Assembly: GCA_021442155.1 (NCBI GenBank)
Contig: CM038222.1
Location: 54,617,352-54,681,351 of the forward strand
From: Cymbidium sinense
Lineage: Eukaryota; Streptophyta; Magnoliopsida; Asparagales; Orchidaceae
DNA: 64,000 nucleotides
Direction: 5' to 3'
The notes beneath the pieces are model-generated. The model was given only the letters and a program-made list of their open reading frames with translations, made no database searches and was not told where the DNA came from. Within the stretch, counting starts at the first letter, position 1; each line of letters opens with the position of its first letter. Made by a program: the position numbers and the translations under genes. Positions 1 through 11,890 of this stretch are shown here, in pieces.

Positions 1-69
1 TAAGATTCTTAGAAGATAGCTTCTATTGAGACAACAAATTTCTCAAAATGAGAACTACGCTATAATAAT

Positions 70-895
70 TGATATGTCATAAAAAATCTCCAAGCGTGAA
101 TCTTGATGTATGTGTTAACATCACTTAGAATCAAAATCTTAATTTTTCAAACTCTTTTTTATCAGAGTTGCTATAAAACACCTTGATTAGATAAAAGAAT
201 GATCTCGAGTCTAGACCTGCATCAAGCACTTAAATACAATTAAAAAACTTTGTGATATCGATCACTAAATAGCTTCTAAATATGAAATATTTATAAATCG
301 AAAGCATCTGACGAAATGAATATAACAAGCCTAAGATCTCTTAATTATGACTTTATTTGAGCATTCAAATACTTAAAATACATCAGATCAAAGGGATCAC
401 TTTGAATGATTGGTTTGATTTTGTCTATAAATGTCACCCATAATCTATAAATATCTCTCATTACATGAAAGGACCTAAGCTAAAGAGGAGATATAGCTAT
501 CGGTCACCATCGCCAGCTGCTACCGCCTAACTATTGTCGGATTACAACTGACCACCATTTGGTCACGTTGCCACCTGGTCATGACCGCGATGCTATCAAC
601 GCCAACCATCGCCGATCGGGTGGTTGGATCGTCCGACTACCACCTCGAAGCTCGCCGCCGATCCAATGAAGCTTCCCAAAACCTACTCTGTTATCTTCTC
701 CAACCGTGGAAGGATAATAATTGTAACAAAATAATGATATTTCTCGGGCTAGACCCGTTTTTTCCCTTCTTGGATTTTCACATAAAAATTCTGATGTCTC
801 TCAAACTCTTTTGCTATGTGTGTGTGAAACTTTCGTACAACACTAAGACATTGAATTCTCCTACTCTACTAACCCGAATCTTCCTGCATGCAACA
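70..895 (+). mobile_element. R1-family solo LTR, copy A
   Basis: Begins TGATATG and ends CAACA, flanked on both sides by ATAAT (65-69 and 896-900), the 5-bp target duplication expected of an LTR retrotransposon. It has a TATAAATA box in the middle and a short GC-richer tract (about 510-680) after it. No gag or pol adjoins it, so it is a solo LTR left by LTR-LTR recombination. Related copies lie at 10277, 16586 and 22066. The parent lineage cannot be named because no internal region is present. Confidence 0.85.
446..453 (+). promoter_or_regulatory. TATA box of R1 solo LTR A
   Basis: TATAAATA followed by a CTCATT pyrimidine-rich stretch. The same arrangement sits at the equivalent place in copies at 16922 and 22450, as expected of the Pol II promoter at the U3/R border. 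Function is inferred. Confidence 0.5.
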
Positions 896-2425
896 ATAAT
901 TATATAATAGTTGCTAGTGATAATCTGCAATCATAGTTGATAGTTGCTATTATAATAGTTGTATATTTAAAGTTATGTATCTAATATATATATATATATA
1001 TATATATACTTTATATAAATTATCTATAATAGAGCATAAAATAAAAATAAAACCATTATAAAATGAGTATTTCATTACATTTTGATTAGGCTTCTTGTTA
1101 AACAAATTAATATATTTATGAACATAAATGAATAAACATGCCAGTGTTCAAACTTGTTCATTTATATGATAAGTTTTAATTTTTATTTACATTTGTTCAG
1201 CTATGAAAATAAACAAATATAGATGAGAATTATATGAACAAATATTAAATTGTTTATCAAGTGCACTTATTTACTTCCAAAGTATTAAATTCCTTTTCTT
1301 AAATAGGTGATATTGTAAATGTAATGCTTTTTTAAGTTCTTATAAATGTGAATATTTTCCCACATATGCTCAAAATATATAGGCAACAAAAGGCTATTTG
1401 TCGCCAATCTTTTGAATGAATGAATTCTTAAAATAAAATTATACAAAGCCTAGCTAAGAAGTAGCTCTATAGGAAACAAATTTTTTTTTGTTGGTTAGAA
1501 AAATCTTTTGAACTTTGTTCTAATACTAAAATTTTAGTGGATTTAAATGACAAATATTTTAAAATCTCATATCAATGATTACTAAGTTGGCATGCAATTC
1601 GATGATCCTAGACTTACAATAAAAGAAAAACAATGATTTATTGATTTCTACCTACATTAAATTCTTCTCTTCGAATTCTAAATTATGCATAAAATTCTAA
1701 GAGAGAGTATTCAAAGTATAAAATTACTCTTATGAAGTTATTATGAATAGACCAAGAATGTATTATGTATATTAATAATTATGAGAATAACAAGAATTAA
1801 TACTAATTTTAATGATTAACTATTAGATGATTTTGTATTTGAACCTAATGACATAGTTAAGTTTTGAATTATCCAAAATGAGTGACATCCAAATGATAGA
1901 GCCATTATCAATAAGAAATATATAGGAAACATCTAACGCAAGACAACATAATACATAGATGACCAACTAAATGAGGATAAGACAAAACTTGAGAAATAGA
2001 GAGCTTTGGTCTTTGCCCATCAATGCTATCTTCTATGGATGGAGATATGGAACAAGGGTGATAAGCATATGAAATAATATTCATGCAAATACCATTATCA
2101 TCATACATGTCTTATCCCCACTACTCTTAAACTATATTTAGAAAATATTAGCATTGTTAGTTGGTATTGATCCTTGTGATGATAAACTTGCATCATATAA
2201 TAGCAAATAGTTCTCTCTCAAATGCCTCTTTAAGATCATTGATATCACCATGAGAGTTATAAATCTCTTATTCATCTAGTCGATCATTAGGCATTTAGAA
2301 TGCACTTAGAAATTTTGGCATGAATATACACTAACATGAAAAACAAGTAACACTAGAATCCTTCAAATTAATTATTGTTGTGCAAAAATAAGTAGCGAGA
2401 ATAAAACTTCACGCTTTCTTAGCTA
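896..2425. other. AT-rich non-coding spacer (duplicated block)
   Basis: No gene recognised. It holds a (TA)n microsatellite at about 984-1008 and otherwise diverged AT-rich sequence that recurs at 22895-24419. The part at 1800-2330 also shows weak similarity to 19000-19480. Short reading frames here are not protein-like enough to call. Confidence 0.6.
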
Positions 2426-3114
2426 TTGGCTTAATGAGCCTCATGTTCAATCCGATCAATTTTGGCATGAATCAATTTGCAAACAACTTAACATATTATT
2501 TTAATGAGGTTAGTTTATATAAATATTTATCTAATTAACATTCAATTATATGTTTCATACATAGCATTTGAATTGTCAAAATAATAAATGATAAAAAAAA
2601 ATTATGACTATTAAGTGTAATTATTTTATTTACTTAATATAATTAAATATTTTAATTTAATTTGAAGGTTATATGATAACTAACATATGTATGATTATAT
2701 AAAAAATTATATCATAATATTTAAATGTCATATTTCAAAATTAACAAAAATATGTAAAATTTTGTATTTTAGTCAAAGTCATTTTATAATCAAGAAATTT
2801 ATATATCGATTTCATCTCCAACGATTCCTTGAATTTTCCTTTAATTTGATAGGTTACATGACCCACGCTTTGATTAAAATTGAATTTATTATGACTTTTC
2901 AAACATTACCGATTTTAATAATGAATGCATGCTACATGCCAATATAAAGAGCTATATTTGATTATTTTTGACTTGCCCATGTGAATATCAATTTTGCTTG
3001 AATTTAATATATATTAATATAAATTATATTTTTTATTAATATTAAATTATTAGATGATAACATGATGTTAGAATAATATATATTTTTGAAATAATTCAAA
3101 ATGACAATCTTGCT

Positions 3115-3122
3115 TATAAATA
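3115..3122 (+). promoter_or_regulatory. TATA box of copia A LTR
   Basis: TATAAATA followed by GCCCTCATTCTCTTCATG. The box and its downstream sequence are preserved in all three LTR copies (3115, 25281, 31589), while neighbouring sequence carries indels. Likely the retrotransposon core promoter. Confidence 0.6.
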
Positions 3123-3729
3123 GCCCTCATTCTCTTCATGAAAGTATTCCTCATTCAAATTCAAAATCCCTCCAGCAAATCTACAAAAAAATTTCTTAGA
3201 TTTTCCTCCCAAGTGTTCTCCAAATATTGCAAGATCAAATCTTTAGTTTGGAAGCTTCAACATCTTCAATTAAACAAGCTTTCTCAAATTACTTGAATTT
3301 GTTTTCTTGATCTTAATCCCTTTTAAGTTGTTCATACTATTTTCACCATCTATTTATTCTTTTCAATTTATACTTTTTGGTGGATTAATCTTTGGATATC
3401 AAAGTCTAAAATTTGTTACATCAATGTTTCTTCAATCATTTTTTGTGGAAAAATCTTGTGATAGTTTGTAGGATTTATTTCAACTTCCTACAAATTTCTT
3501 ATGGTTTCTTGAAATATTTCTTCATTAGTCTTATTTGAAAGATCATTTATTATTAGATCTATTTTAGAAGTATATTTTAGCATTTCAAATTAATTTATTG
3601 TGCTGAAATTATTTTCATATTTGCAGATCTCTTTTTAATTAAAAACTTACTAAATTTTATTTAGATCTATCATATACTTTTTATTTAAGTATTTTGTAAT
3701 CATTTGCATTAATTGAAAGCATCTTTAAA

Positions 3730-4903
3730 ATAAATTATTCCTTGCTAAAATTTATTTTATCAGGCAAAAAGAATATTGTGAATTTATTTTGAAATCATTT
3801 TATATTAGTCTACAATTATAAAGCATAAATATCTTAGTAAGATTACTTTAAGATATTTATTTTATATTTCTATCAATAAGTGAGCATTTTATTTTGCCAA
3901 AATTTTTGTTGTAAAGTGATCATTTATAAGTTGTGAGATCACTTTTGAATTGGATACTTGGTATATTTGTGAGAGATTTATTTTATCAAAATTTATTATT
4001 TTGTATTTTTCTTTCATGCTATGAAATTTATATTATTGATTCCCTTTATATAGAGTACATATTATTATTGACTCACTGCATAGAGAGTATTTGTAAGCTA
4101 TTTTGTATTTAAGGAATTCCTAGAGTTAGGTGGACGTCTTTGGATTTCAACCATGTAAAATTATTCTATTGTCTTTCTTTACTTATGATTCTTTTATTTT
4201 TTGCTTCATTAAGAATTGTATCTTATCATTATAAAATCAAACATTAATTTGCTACTAAAACTTAAAATTTAAGATTTTGCTTTTAAAATTTTTAATATCA
4301 GTGAATTTTTAAAATTTTTAATAAATTATTCCTGGCTAAAATTTATTTTATTGTGCAAAGGAATATTATGAATTTATTTTGAAATTATTTTTATATTAGT
4401 CTACAAATTATAATAGAATAAATATCTTAGTAAGATTACTTTAAGATATTTATTTTATTATTTCTTATCAATATTAAGTGAGCATTTTATCTTGCCAAAA
4501 TTTTAAGTTGTAAAGTGATCATTTATAAGTTGTGAGATCATTTTTTTGAATTGGATAGCTTGGTATATTTGTGAGAGATTTATTTTATCAAAATTTATTA
4601 TTATGTATTTTTCTTTTGTAAAATTTATATCTTTGTACTACCCTTTATATGAGAGTACATATTATGTGGTGTACTCACCTGCTATGGAGAGTACCATTTG
4701 TAAGCTATTTTGTATTTAGTGGATTCAGGTGAAAAGGACGGTCGATTTTGGGTAACCACGAAAAAATTGTGCCTATTGTCTCTCTTACTTTATCAGTACT
4801 TTTATTTTCTGCATTAAGAATTGTATCTTATCATTATAAAATCAAAATTAATTTTCTACTAAATCTTATATTTAAGATTTAACTTTTAAAATTTTAATAT
4901 CAC
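3730..4903 (+). repeat. 591-bp tandem duplication inside LTR A
   Basis: Units at 3730-4320 and 4321-4903 both run from ATAAATTATTCC through the TTAAGATATTTATTTTAT block to the TTTTAATATCA end. The LTR at 30669-32760 has a single unit, so this duplication is private to element A. Indels between the units show it is not recent. Confidence 0.8.
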
Positions 4904-5029
4904 CTCCCTCCTCCCTCTTGGTGCTATAGTGACAAGAGTAGATCTTTCACTATGGCACAAGGTTTCTCAAAGGGTTCATACTGAGGGACAATCCACTCAT
5001 AGACCTCCACTTTTAGATAGTTACCATTT

Positions 5030-6570
5030 GATTATTGGAAAAATAGAATTAGTATATTTTAAGAGGTCAAGAGATGCAAGTGGTATATGTTGACACATCA
5101 TATCAGACAAGAGAAGTAAATCATTAAAGTAGAAAACCTTTTAAGGAATGGTCTAGAGTTGAAGAGAGCTTGATGAATAAATGGTGGCTTGTGATACTTT
5201 ACATTGTGCTTTTACACCGATGATTACATAAAATTTATGTTAAGTATCAAAAGAAATATGGGATAAACTCATTAACTTATGAAGGAACTAGTGAAGTTAA
5301 AGATGCTCACATAAATAGACTTGTTCATGAATATGAGTTATTTCATATGTCCTTCTAAATCTATTTCTAATATGTATACTAGATTCATGAAAATAATTAA
5401 CACATTGCATTCTCTTGAAAACATATAGAATCAAGACTTAGTCTATAAGATTCTTAGATGTCTTCCAAAAGAATGGGAAGCTAAAGTAAAAGCTATTAGT
5501 GAAGCTAAGGATTTATCTACTTATCCACTTGATCGCTTTTGGGTTCCTTTGATAGCACATGAACAAAGTTATTGCTAAAGAGATAAGATGGATAACTCAA
5601 GAAAAGGAGAAGGAGAAAGGAAAAGCCATTGCATTACAAGTTGATGATAGTGATGAGCATAACACCTCAAGCTCGGATGGTGATAGTGATGAGGTCATGC
5701 TATCCAAAATGCTTGGAACATGCTAAGGAAGAAGAATCAAAGGTATAAAAAATCTAAAAACTATAAATTTCAAACTAAAAATTTCCGCAGTGAAGGGATC
5801 ATTTGTTACCATTATAAAAGCCTGACATAAGAGGTGATTGTCCATAACTTTCTGAATCAAAGAAGAAAGAAATTGATGTGGAAAGAATAAAAAATATGAA
5901 TGAGAAAAAGTACCATAAGAAGAAGAAGAAGGCTTTATGGGCCAATCTAGATTTAAATGAATCAAGTACTTGCTCATTTGATGAAGAGGTCAACATATGT
6001 CTTATGACAAATGGAGAATCTGACTTAGATTCTCAAGAAGTATGCAATGATATATCTTATGATGAATTTGATGATGATTTTAATGATTTAGTTATTGAAT
6101 ATAAAAAATTAAAAAGAAAATACAAAATCTTAGAAAAAGAACATAAAAATTTAGATATGCATTTTTGTGATTTAAAAAATGAATATGATAATTTAAAAAG
6201 TAAAAATATTTATTAAATTGTTCCTTACTTGTATGTAAACTTGAAAGAGAGAATATTGTTAAAAGCAAGATTAGAATTATGTTTGAAATCACAAGTTCAT
6301 TATAATGATTCATCAAGAAAACATTTAATAAAAATATTTGAATCATATATCCCACTCATATACCTTATAATTATCGTATCATGCAAACACTAATGTTTGC
6401 AACTATTGTGATAGAAAAGGACATATTTCATTTGATTGCTATAACATAAATTACAAAACACTAAGTAATCATCTTATGTATGGGTACAAAAGGTATAAAG
6501 CACACAAATCACACATGTTAGATATCTTGCTTCAAATTTAGAATGTGGACCCAAACATGTTTGGGTTCCA
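5030..6570 (+). pseudogene. copia A gag (capsid/nucleocapsid) pseudogene
   Basis: A UBN2-type copia gag region. Recognisable blocks include YEGTSEVKDAHINRLVHEYE-like sequence near 5280-5340 and KILRCLPKEWEAKVKAISEA at about 5450-5505. A lysine-rich tail KKYHKKKKKALWA with acidic stretches follows near 5905-5940. Two degenerate zinc-knuckle sites are visible, near 5800 and 6395-6430 (CNYCDRKGH-like in the sister copy). Several frameshifts and stops break it. The open segment 5878-6216 is the best preserved part and ends in a charged, coiled-coil-like sequence. Confidence 0.8.
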
Positions 6571-6599
6571 AAAGTTAACATGTGAGTTTTTTTTGTAGG

Positions 6600-7830
6600 A
6601 ATGCCTTCAAAGCAAAATCAAAGAAGGCATGTGGTACTTGGACAAGGGATGTTCAAGATATATGAGATATAAGATAAATTCACAACTTTAGAATCAAGTG
6701 ATGGAGGATTTGTTACATATGGAGATAATGCAAAGGGAAAGATCATTGGCATCTATTTGTAAGAATTCTATCACTTTAGATAAAGTTTTTCTAGTAGAAG
6801 GATTAAAACATAATTTAATTTCTATTAGTCAATTATGTGATAAAGGTTTGAATGTAGTATTCCATGCATCATATTGCATTATAAAAATAATGAAAATATT
6901 TGTTAGTAGACAAAGATATAAAAATATTTATGTCATTGATTTAGATAGCTTTCATGATGTGAATTTGAATTTACTTTGTTTTAAAAGCACTCATGATGAT
7001 ATATGGTTATAGGAGACTGTCATATTAACATGCACACACTCAATAAAATTTAAACTTGATTTTAGTTGGATTGCCTAAATTAAATTTTCATTCAAACTAT
7101 ATTTGTGATGCATGTATTCATGGTAAGCATTCTAGAAGCTCATTTAAAAGTAAAAATATTATTTATACTTCTAGACCTTTAGAAATATTGCACATGGATT
7201 TATTTGGTCCAATTAGCACCACTAACTTAGGTGAAAAAAAATTATGGTTTTATGATTGTTGATGATTTCTCTAGATATATTTGGATTTTATTTGTAACTT
7301 ACAAGGATGATATTTTTGGTGAGTTTAGAAAGATTTCTAAATATATTCAAAGAGAACAAGGCCTTTTGATTAATAGGTTCAAACGATCATGGTGAAAAAT
7401 TTGAAAATAAATTATTTGAGATTATTGTGATGAACATGGGATTAGACATAATTTTTTCTACCTAGAACTCCCCAACAAAATGGAGTAGTAGAGAGAAAAA
7501 TAGAATATTAATTGAATTAAGTAGATCTATGCTTGATGAGTATAAATTGCCAAAATATTTTAGTAAAAGCAAAATATGTTATGATGAATAGGATTTATTT
7601 TAGAATTTTGAAGACACCCTATGAATTATTTTTTGGAAAGATGCATAAGATTGAACACTTTCATGTATTTGGATGTAAATGCTTTATTTTGAATAATGGA
7701 AAAGAGCATTTAGGTAAGTTTGATTGCAAATCAGATGATGGTATTTTCTTAGGATACTCTCTTTCTATTAGAGCTTATAGAGTTTTCAATAAGAGAAAAT
7801 GATTGTAGAAGAATCAATACATGTTATTTT
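6600..7830 (+). pseudogene. copia A protease-integrase pseudogene
   Basis: Starts with the protease active-site region, WYLDKGCSRYM near 6630-6665, where the family motif is D-S-G; the Asp remains but Ser is now Lys. A GAG-pre-integrase block (QRYKNIYVIDLDSF, 6910-6955) follows. Integrase sequence includes CDACIHGKHSRSSF at about 7103-7146, HMDLFGPI near 7190-7220 and an RTPQQNGVVER-like core near 7465-7500. The C-terminal block HVFGCKCFILNNGK is at about 7662-7700. Multiple frameshifts occur, so no continuous protein is possible. Confidence 0.85.
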
Positions 7831-8049
7831 TTGATGAAAATTTAATTAGATCTTATTAGAAATAAAGTGATTGATGAAGAGATTTATAATTTTAAGAAAA
7901 TATCTTTAGAAGATAATGTGGATGATTCATTGCTTAAAGAATGGAAATATAATAAAAATCATCCAATGGAACTAATTATAGGAGATCCTTCAAAAGGAGT
8001 TATGACCAGAAGACATAGTAGAGAGGTTACAGATCATTCAACATTTTTA

Positions 8050-8860
8050 TCTGAAGTTGAACCTAAAAATTTAGAAGAAGCATTAAAAGATAATTTTTGG
8101 ATTATTACTATGGAAGAGGAGTTGAATCAATTTTTAAGAAATGATATTTGAGAATTAGTCCCAAGACCCCCAGATCAAAATGCCATTGGAACAACATGGG
8201 TCTTTAGGAATTAGTTAGATAATTCAGGTTGTATTGTTAGAAATAAAGTTAGTTACAAGGGTACACATAAGTTGAAGGTATGGATTTTGAAGAATCTTTG
8301 CACAGAAGACTAGAAGTTAGGTTACTCTTGCTTATGCTTATTTTAGGGATTTTACATTTTTCAAATGGATGTCAAGAGTGCATTTTTGAATGGATATATT
8401 GACCAAGATGTATTTGTCGAGTAACCACCTGGATTTGAGGGCCTTGATTGTTCAAATCATGTGTATAAATTAAAGAAAGCCTTATATGGTTTAAAACAGG
8501 CTCCTCGTGCTTGGTATGATAGTTAAGTAACTTTTGATAGATCATGAATTTAGAAAGGGTAGAGTAGATACCACCTTATTCCTTAAGAGCATAGATGATG
8601 ATTTGATTGTGTTACAAGGGTATGTAGATGATATATTATTTGGAAGTATAAATGAATCTTTGTGCCATGAGTTCTCATCTTTGATGTCTAAAGAGTTTGA
8701 AATGAGTATGATGGGAGAACTTAATTTTTCTTAGGTCTTCAAGTGAAGCAATAAGAAAATGACACATTCATCTCCAAACCAAGCACAATGAATTGCTTGA
8801 GAGGTTTGACATGAAAAGATTTAAATCTAGTAAAACTCATGAGCCCATCTACAAAATTGA
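8050..8860 (+). pseudogene. copia A reverse transcriptase pseudogene
   Basis: RT blocks in order: GTTWVF near 8190, FQMDVKSAFLNGYI at about 8354-8400, [15 protein letters not shown] at about 8474-8518 and GYVDDILFGS with the catalytic YVDD at about 8618-8645. GLQVKQ follows near 8735. Frameshifts at about 8250-8340 and stops break the frame. The RNase H half is absent because the element is cut at about 8880. Confidence 0.88.
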
Positions 8861-8880
8861 GATGAATTAGGAAAATTTGT

Positions 8881-9400
8881 AAGACAATATGCAACAATTG
8901 ATGCCCCATTAACATCACTCCTAGCTAAACAACAATTTCTGGGTCAAGAAGCTCAAAAGGCATTCATACATCTAAAAGAAGCTATGGTATCATTATGATT
9001 AGCTTTTCCAAATTTTTCCATACCTTCATTATAGAAACCGATGCTTGATCGCAAAGGAGCAAAGATAATTCAAAACAACACCCTATTGCATATTTAGGAA
9101 GAAACTATCTCCAACTTACAGAGATCATCAACTTATGCAAGGAACTATATGCACAAATGTATAGAGAGATGAGAGAGATCTGCAGTCATAGTTCTAACAA
9201 ATCCAGTATAGAGAACTAATGCAACAAACAATTGTACAGAACAACAAAGGTTTTAATCAAACTCTTTTTGATTACACCATAGAATACAAATCGTGGATCA
9301 TAAATGAAGCAAATGATGCATTATCCAAAGAATTACAGTCAAGAACAATACAATGACATAAAGGTATCTACTTATCGAGTTTATATGCTTACACTCAACA
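8881..9400 (+). pseudogene. Ty3/gypsy RT thumb/RNase H fragment
   Basis: Directly after the copia RT the sequence reads RQYATIDAPLTSLLAK, then GQEAQKAFIHLKEAM. These are the end of RT and start of RNase H in Ty3/gypsy chromovirus-type elements, not copia. RNase H remnants (AFPNFSIP; YKSW near 9290) follow with many stops. The fragment has no gag or LTR nearby, so it is a truncated piece in plus orientation. Exact lineage (Reina/Tekay-type) is inferred and uncertain. Confidence 0.75.
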
Positions 9401-9479
9401 ATTTACTTTTAATACAACAAATTAAAGAGGAAACACAAGTTATTCAATTACACAACTCTATCAACAATAATGTAAACTG

Positions 9480-10075
9480 AGTTTTTTTCCAAAACACGAG
9501 TTTCAAATGGATTAGTGTATTACAAAGATAGAATTGTAATATTCATTCAAGTAAGAAACACCATTATGAGAAAACTACACTCAACACTAATAGGAGGTCA
9601 TTGTGGAATAAAAAGAACACTAGCAAAAGTAACTCAATAATTTTACTGGAAAAGAATGAAGCAAGACATTCAAGAATTTATATCAACTTGCCCCATATGT
9701 CAACAAGTGAAGTATGACAAGAAGAGGCTATTGCAACCTTTGCCTATACCATCATATTTGAGGAACTCTCAATGGATTTTATCATGATTACCGATCTCAT
9801 AATAAAATAGCTAACCTAGTGGTTGTAGATAGACTCTAAGTAAGCACATTTTTCATCTTCAAACTAACTTTACAAAGAACATCTATTGCTCATATTTTCA
9901 TCTAAGATATATATGCAAAATACATGGCATACCACGAGCATAGTATCGATAGGATCCTATCTTTAGTAATTTCTAGAGTTATTTAGGTTAAGTGGAACAA
10001 CACTACAAGAGTGCTTATCATCCCCAAACATGGCCAAACATAAGTCACCTAGACATTAGAATACCTTAGAGTTTT
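9480..10075 (+). pseudogene. Ty3/gypsy integrase fragment
   Basis: Shows the integrase zinc-binding domain: GLVYYKDRIVIFI, then IGGHCGIKRTLAKV at about 9590-9630, then CPICQQVKYDKKRL at 9689-9730, giving the H-H-C-C pattern. The catalytic core is heavily decayed; HIFHLQTNF, an IHGIPRA-like block and a late SAYHPQT motif at about 10012-10032 remain. It continues the frame order of the preceding RNase H fragment. Confidence 0.78.
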
Positions 10076-10271
10076 GTACTAGATGTAGTTTTTATCATAA
10101 TATTGATATATTTTTTTATTTTTCCCAAAAAAATATATTTTTATTTCTTAAAAGAAAAGTCAATATCAAAATCTTTAAAACCAAAGATGAATTTAATTAA
10201 AATGGTATATATCTTATCTTTAAATTTGTAGGGAATATTTTTTAAAAAATTATAATTATGATCATCAAAAT
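10076..10271. other. AT-rich spacer
   Basis: Poly-A/T-rich sequence with no recognisable coding or RNA feature. It carries the target site (ATATT) of the solo LTR that follows. Confidence 0.5.
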
Positions 10272-10276
10272 ATATT

Positions 10277-11052
10277 TGATATGTCATTGAAAATCTCTAA
10301 AGCGAATCTTGATGTATGTGAACATCACTTAATCGAATCTTAATCTTGAAGCTCTCTTTGATCATCATAGCTAATGAAACATAATTAGATCGAGAGAATT
10401 GATGAGATTTTGATCAAGCACTCAAAATATAGTTGAAAACTTTGAGATATTAGTAAGATCCTAAATAGCTCTTAAATATGAAATGTTTATCAATCTATCT
10501 ATCAAGCCTAAGATCTCTTAATTGATTTTATTTGAGCATTCAAATACTTAAAATACATATGATGATCAAATGAATCATTTTGAGCCTTAAGGAGTAATTT
10601 GGATTTTTTTTGTATTTACATAAATGACCATAATCAACAATAACCTCTCATTCTCTACATGAGAGAGAGCTCATACATGAAGAATCTCGCCATAATCTTA
10701 GATTTCCCGCCACGCCTACCACCAATATACAAATCAACCCGGTCAGTGATCACCAAAAACAACCATCATCCACATTTCGATCATTATCATCATCGATTGT
10801 CGACTACCATTCAAGTTCTTCAATCTAATGAAACTTCTAGTAACCTACTCTTGTAAATTATCCATTTCTAACTTTAGAGACACAATAATTTGTAAAACGA
10901 TATAATAAAATTATTTCAAGTGGGTTTGACCTTATGGTTTTCCCTTCTTGGGTTTTCTACGAAAATCTGTTCTCAAATTCTTTCTAGTATCTAAACTTTG
11001 TGTAACGCTAATATATCAATTTTACTCTACCGACCAAGCTTCCTGCTCAACA
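10277..11052 (+). mobile_element. R1-family solo LTR, copy B
   Basis: Begins TGATATGTCATTG and ends CTCAACA. The flanks are ATATT at 10272-10276 and 11053-11057, a perfect 5-bp target duplication different from that of copy A, so this was an independent insertion. The TATA region is mutated compared with copies A, C and D. No internal region is attached. Confidence 0.85.
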
Positions 11053-11057
11053 ATATT

Positions 11058-11384
11058 AAAAGGTTCAACTTTCATAAACTATATATATAAATTATATCCA
11101 TAATTAAACATAATACAACAACACATGTATTTATAAATAATTAAAATATATATAGGCACAATAACAATCTTTAATGTAATCTTATTATAATTAGAATTTT
11201 TTAAGGAATTATAACTTCTTGTAATATGTATTATAATGTAGAACGTGGCATTTGATTCTACTAATTTATAATATCATAACCTTTAAATTTAAAATAATCA
11301 ATAAATTATTTTTTTTTACCAAACATTAAATAATTATATTTAAATTCTAAGAGTTGAACAAAGTTATAAAATAAAAAAATTTAG
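11058..11384. other. AT-rich spacer
   Basis: No feature recognised. Short A/T tracts only; lies between the R1 solo LTR and the left LTR of the minus-strand copia element. Confidence 0.45.
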
Positions 11385-11515
11385 TGGTAAATATCAAGAT
11401 AAAAATAAATTTATCTAGCACATATCTCATGTCAAATCATCAAGAATATTTAATCTAAAAGCGTACATGAATCAATACCAATGTGATTTTGGCCTTCCAC
11501 TTCTAAAAGGGTGTC

Positions 11516-11589
<74 letters not shown>

Positions 11590-11873
11590 TTCTTTTCACT
11601 CAAGATGGGATATGATTAAAATGAGAACTTCATCCTTTAGAATGAGGACTATGACCCTATTTATACTTGAGTGCATTTCATTTTATTTTAGCCATCATTA
11701 AAATAAAATAAAATGTCTGATCTCTACACATGATAATACCATACAAAATTAATAAGATATCTCAAAAGACCAAAATTAATTAATCTTTATTTGATTACAA
11801 AATCAATAGATTAAAAATAAGATAGCATAATGTATAATTAAATTCATATGAGCCCACATTCAAAATTTTAACA
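11385..11873 (-). repeat. 3' LTR of minus-strand copia
   Basis: On the minus strand it starts TGTTAAAATTTTGAATG at 11873 and is preceded by AAGTGGAAGAT, a purine tract of the form commonly seen just before copia 3' LTRs. It contains a 69-bp (GA)n microsatellite at 11519-11587 that is far shorter in the partner LTR. Confidence 0.8.
11519..11587 (+). repeat. (GA)n microsatellite
   Basis: About 34 uninterrupted GA units inside the left LTR. The equivalent place in the right LTR (about 18668-18690) has only a short interrupted GA run, so the array expanded after insertion. Confidence 0.95.
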
Positions 11874-11890
11874 ATCTTCCACTTGGGTCA
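11874..11890 (-). promoter_or_regulatory. Polypurine tract of minus-strand copia
   Basis: Minus strand reads GACCCAAGTGGAAGAT immediately upstream of the TGTTAAAA start of the 3' LTR. This is the expected plus-strand priming site. Call rests on position and purine content. Confidence 0.6.

Larger units (their letters stand above)
2426..4945 (+). repeat. 5' LTR of copia element A
   Basis: Starts at a decayed TGTTGGCTT-type end (TTGGCTTAATGAGCC remains) and matches the LTRs at 24420-25979 and 30669-32760. About 200 bp present at 24452-24655 is deleted here, between short TTG repeats. An internal 591-bp tandem duplication lengthens it. The right end is approximate: the pyrimidine-rich CTCCCTCCTCCCTC stretch before 4945 is where SIRE-type LTRs end and a tRNA-Met primer site normally follows, but that site is not recognisable. 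Confidence 0.7.
1..8880. repeat. Segmental duplication, copy 1
   Basis: Collinear with 21997-29815 in direct orientation. It contains the R1 solo LTR, the spacer and the 5' LTR, gag, integrase and RT of a SIRE-like copia element. Base 1 aligns with 21997, so the duplication may continue left of the window. Both copies have the same solo LTR bordered by the same ATAAT repeat, so the LTR inserted before the segment was duplicated. The right limit is the copia/gypsy junction near 8880. That the shared block is one duplication event is inference; the collinear similarity is seen directly. Confidence 0.85.
2426..8880 (+). mobile_element. SIRE/Maximus-like Ty1/copia element A, 3'-truncated
   Basis: Order is long 5' LTR, gag with zinc-knuckle remnant, protease, integrase, RT. 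That protease-integrase-RT order is diagnostic of Ty1/copia. The integrase C-terminal block resembling HVFGCKCFILN and the lysine-rich gag tail are typical of the SIRE/Maximus lineage. RNase H and the 3' LTR are missing; the sequence switches to a Ty3/gypsy pol fragment near 8880. Many stops and frameshifts make it inactive. The paralogue at 24420-32760 shows what is missing. Confidence 0.85.

Noticed and set aside
581..907. 108-codon plus-strand frame.
   Set aside because: Lies inside the R1 solo LTR, is not kept in copies B-D, and has no domain.
2687..2947. 86-codon plus-strand frame in the AT-rich LTR.
   Set aside because: Lies within the copia LTR, broken in the two other LTR copies, composition typical of random AT-rich DNA.
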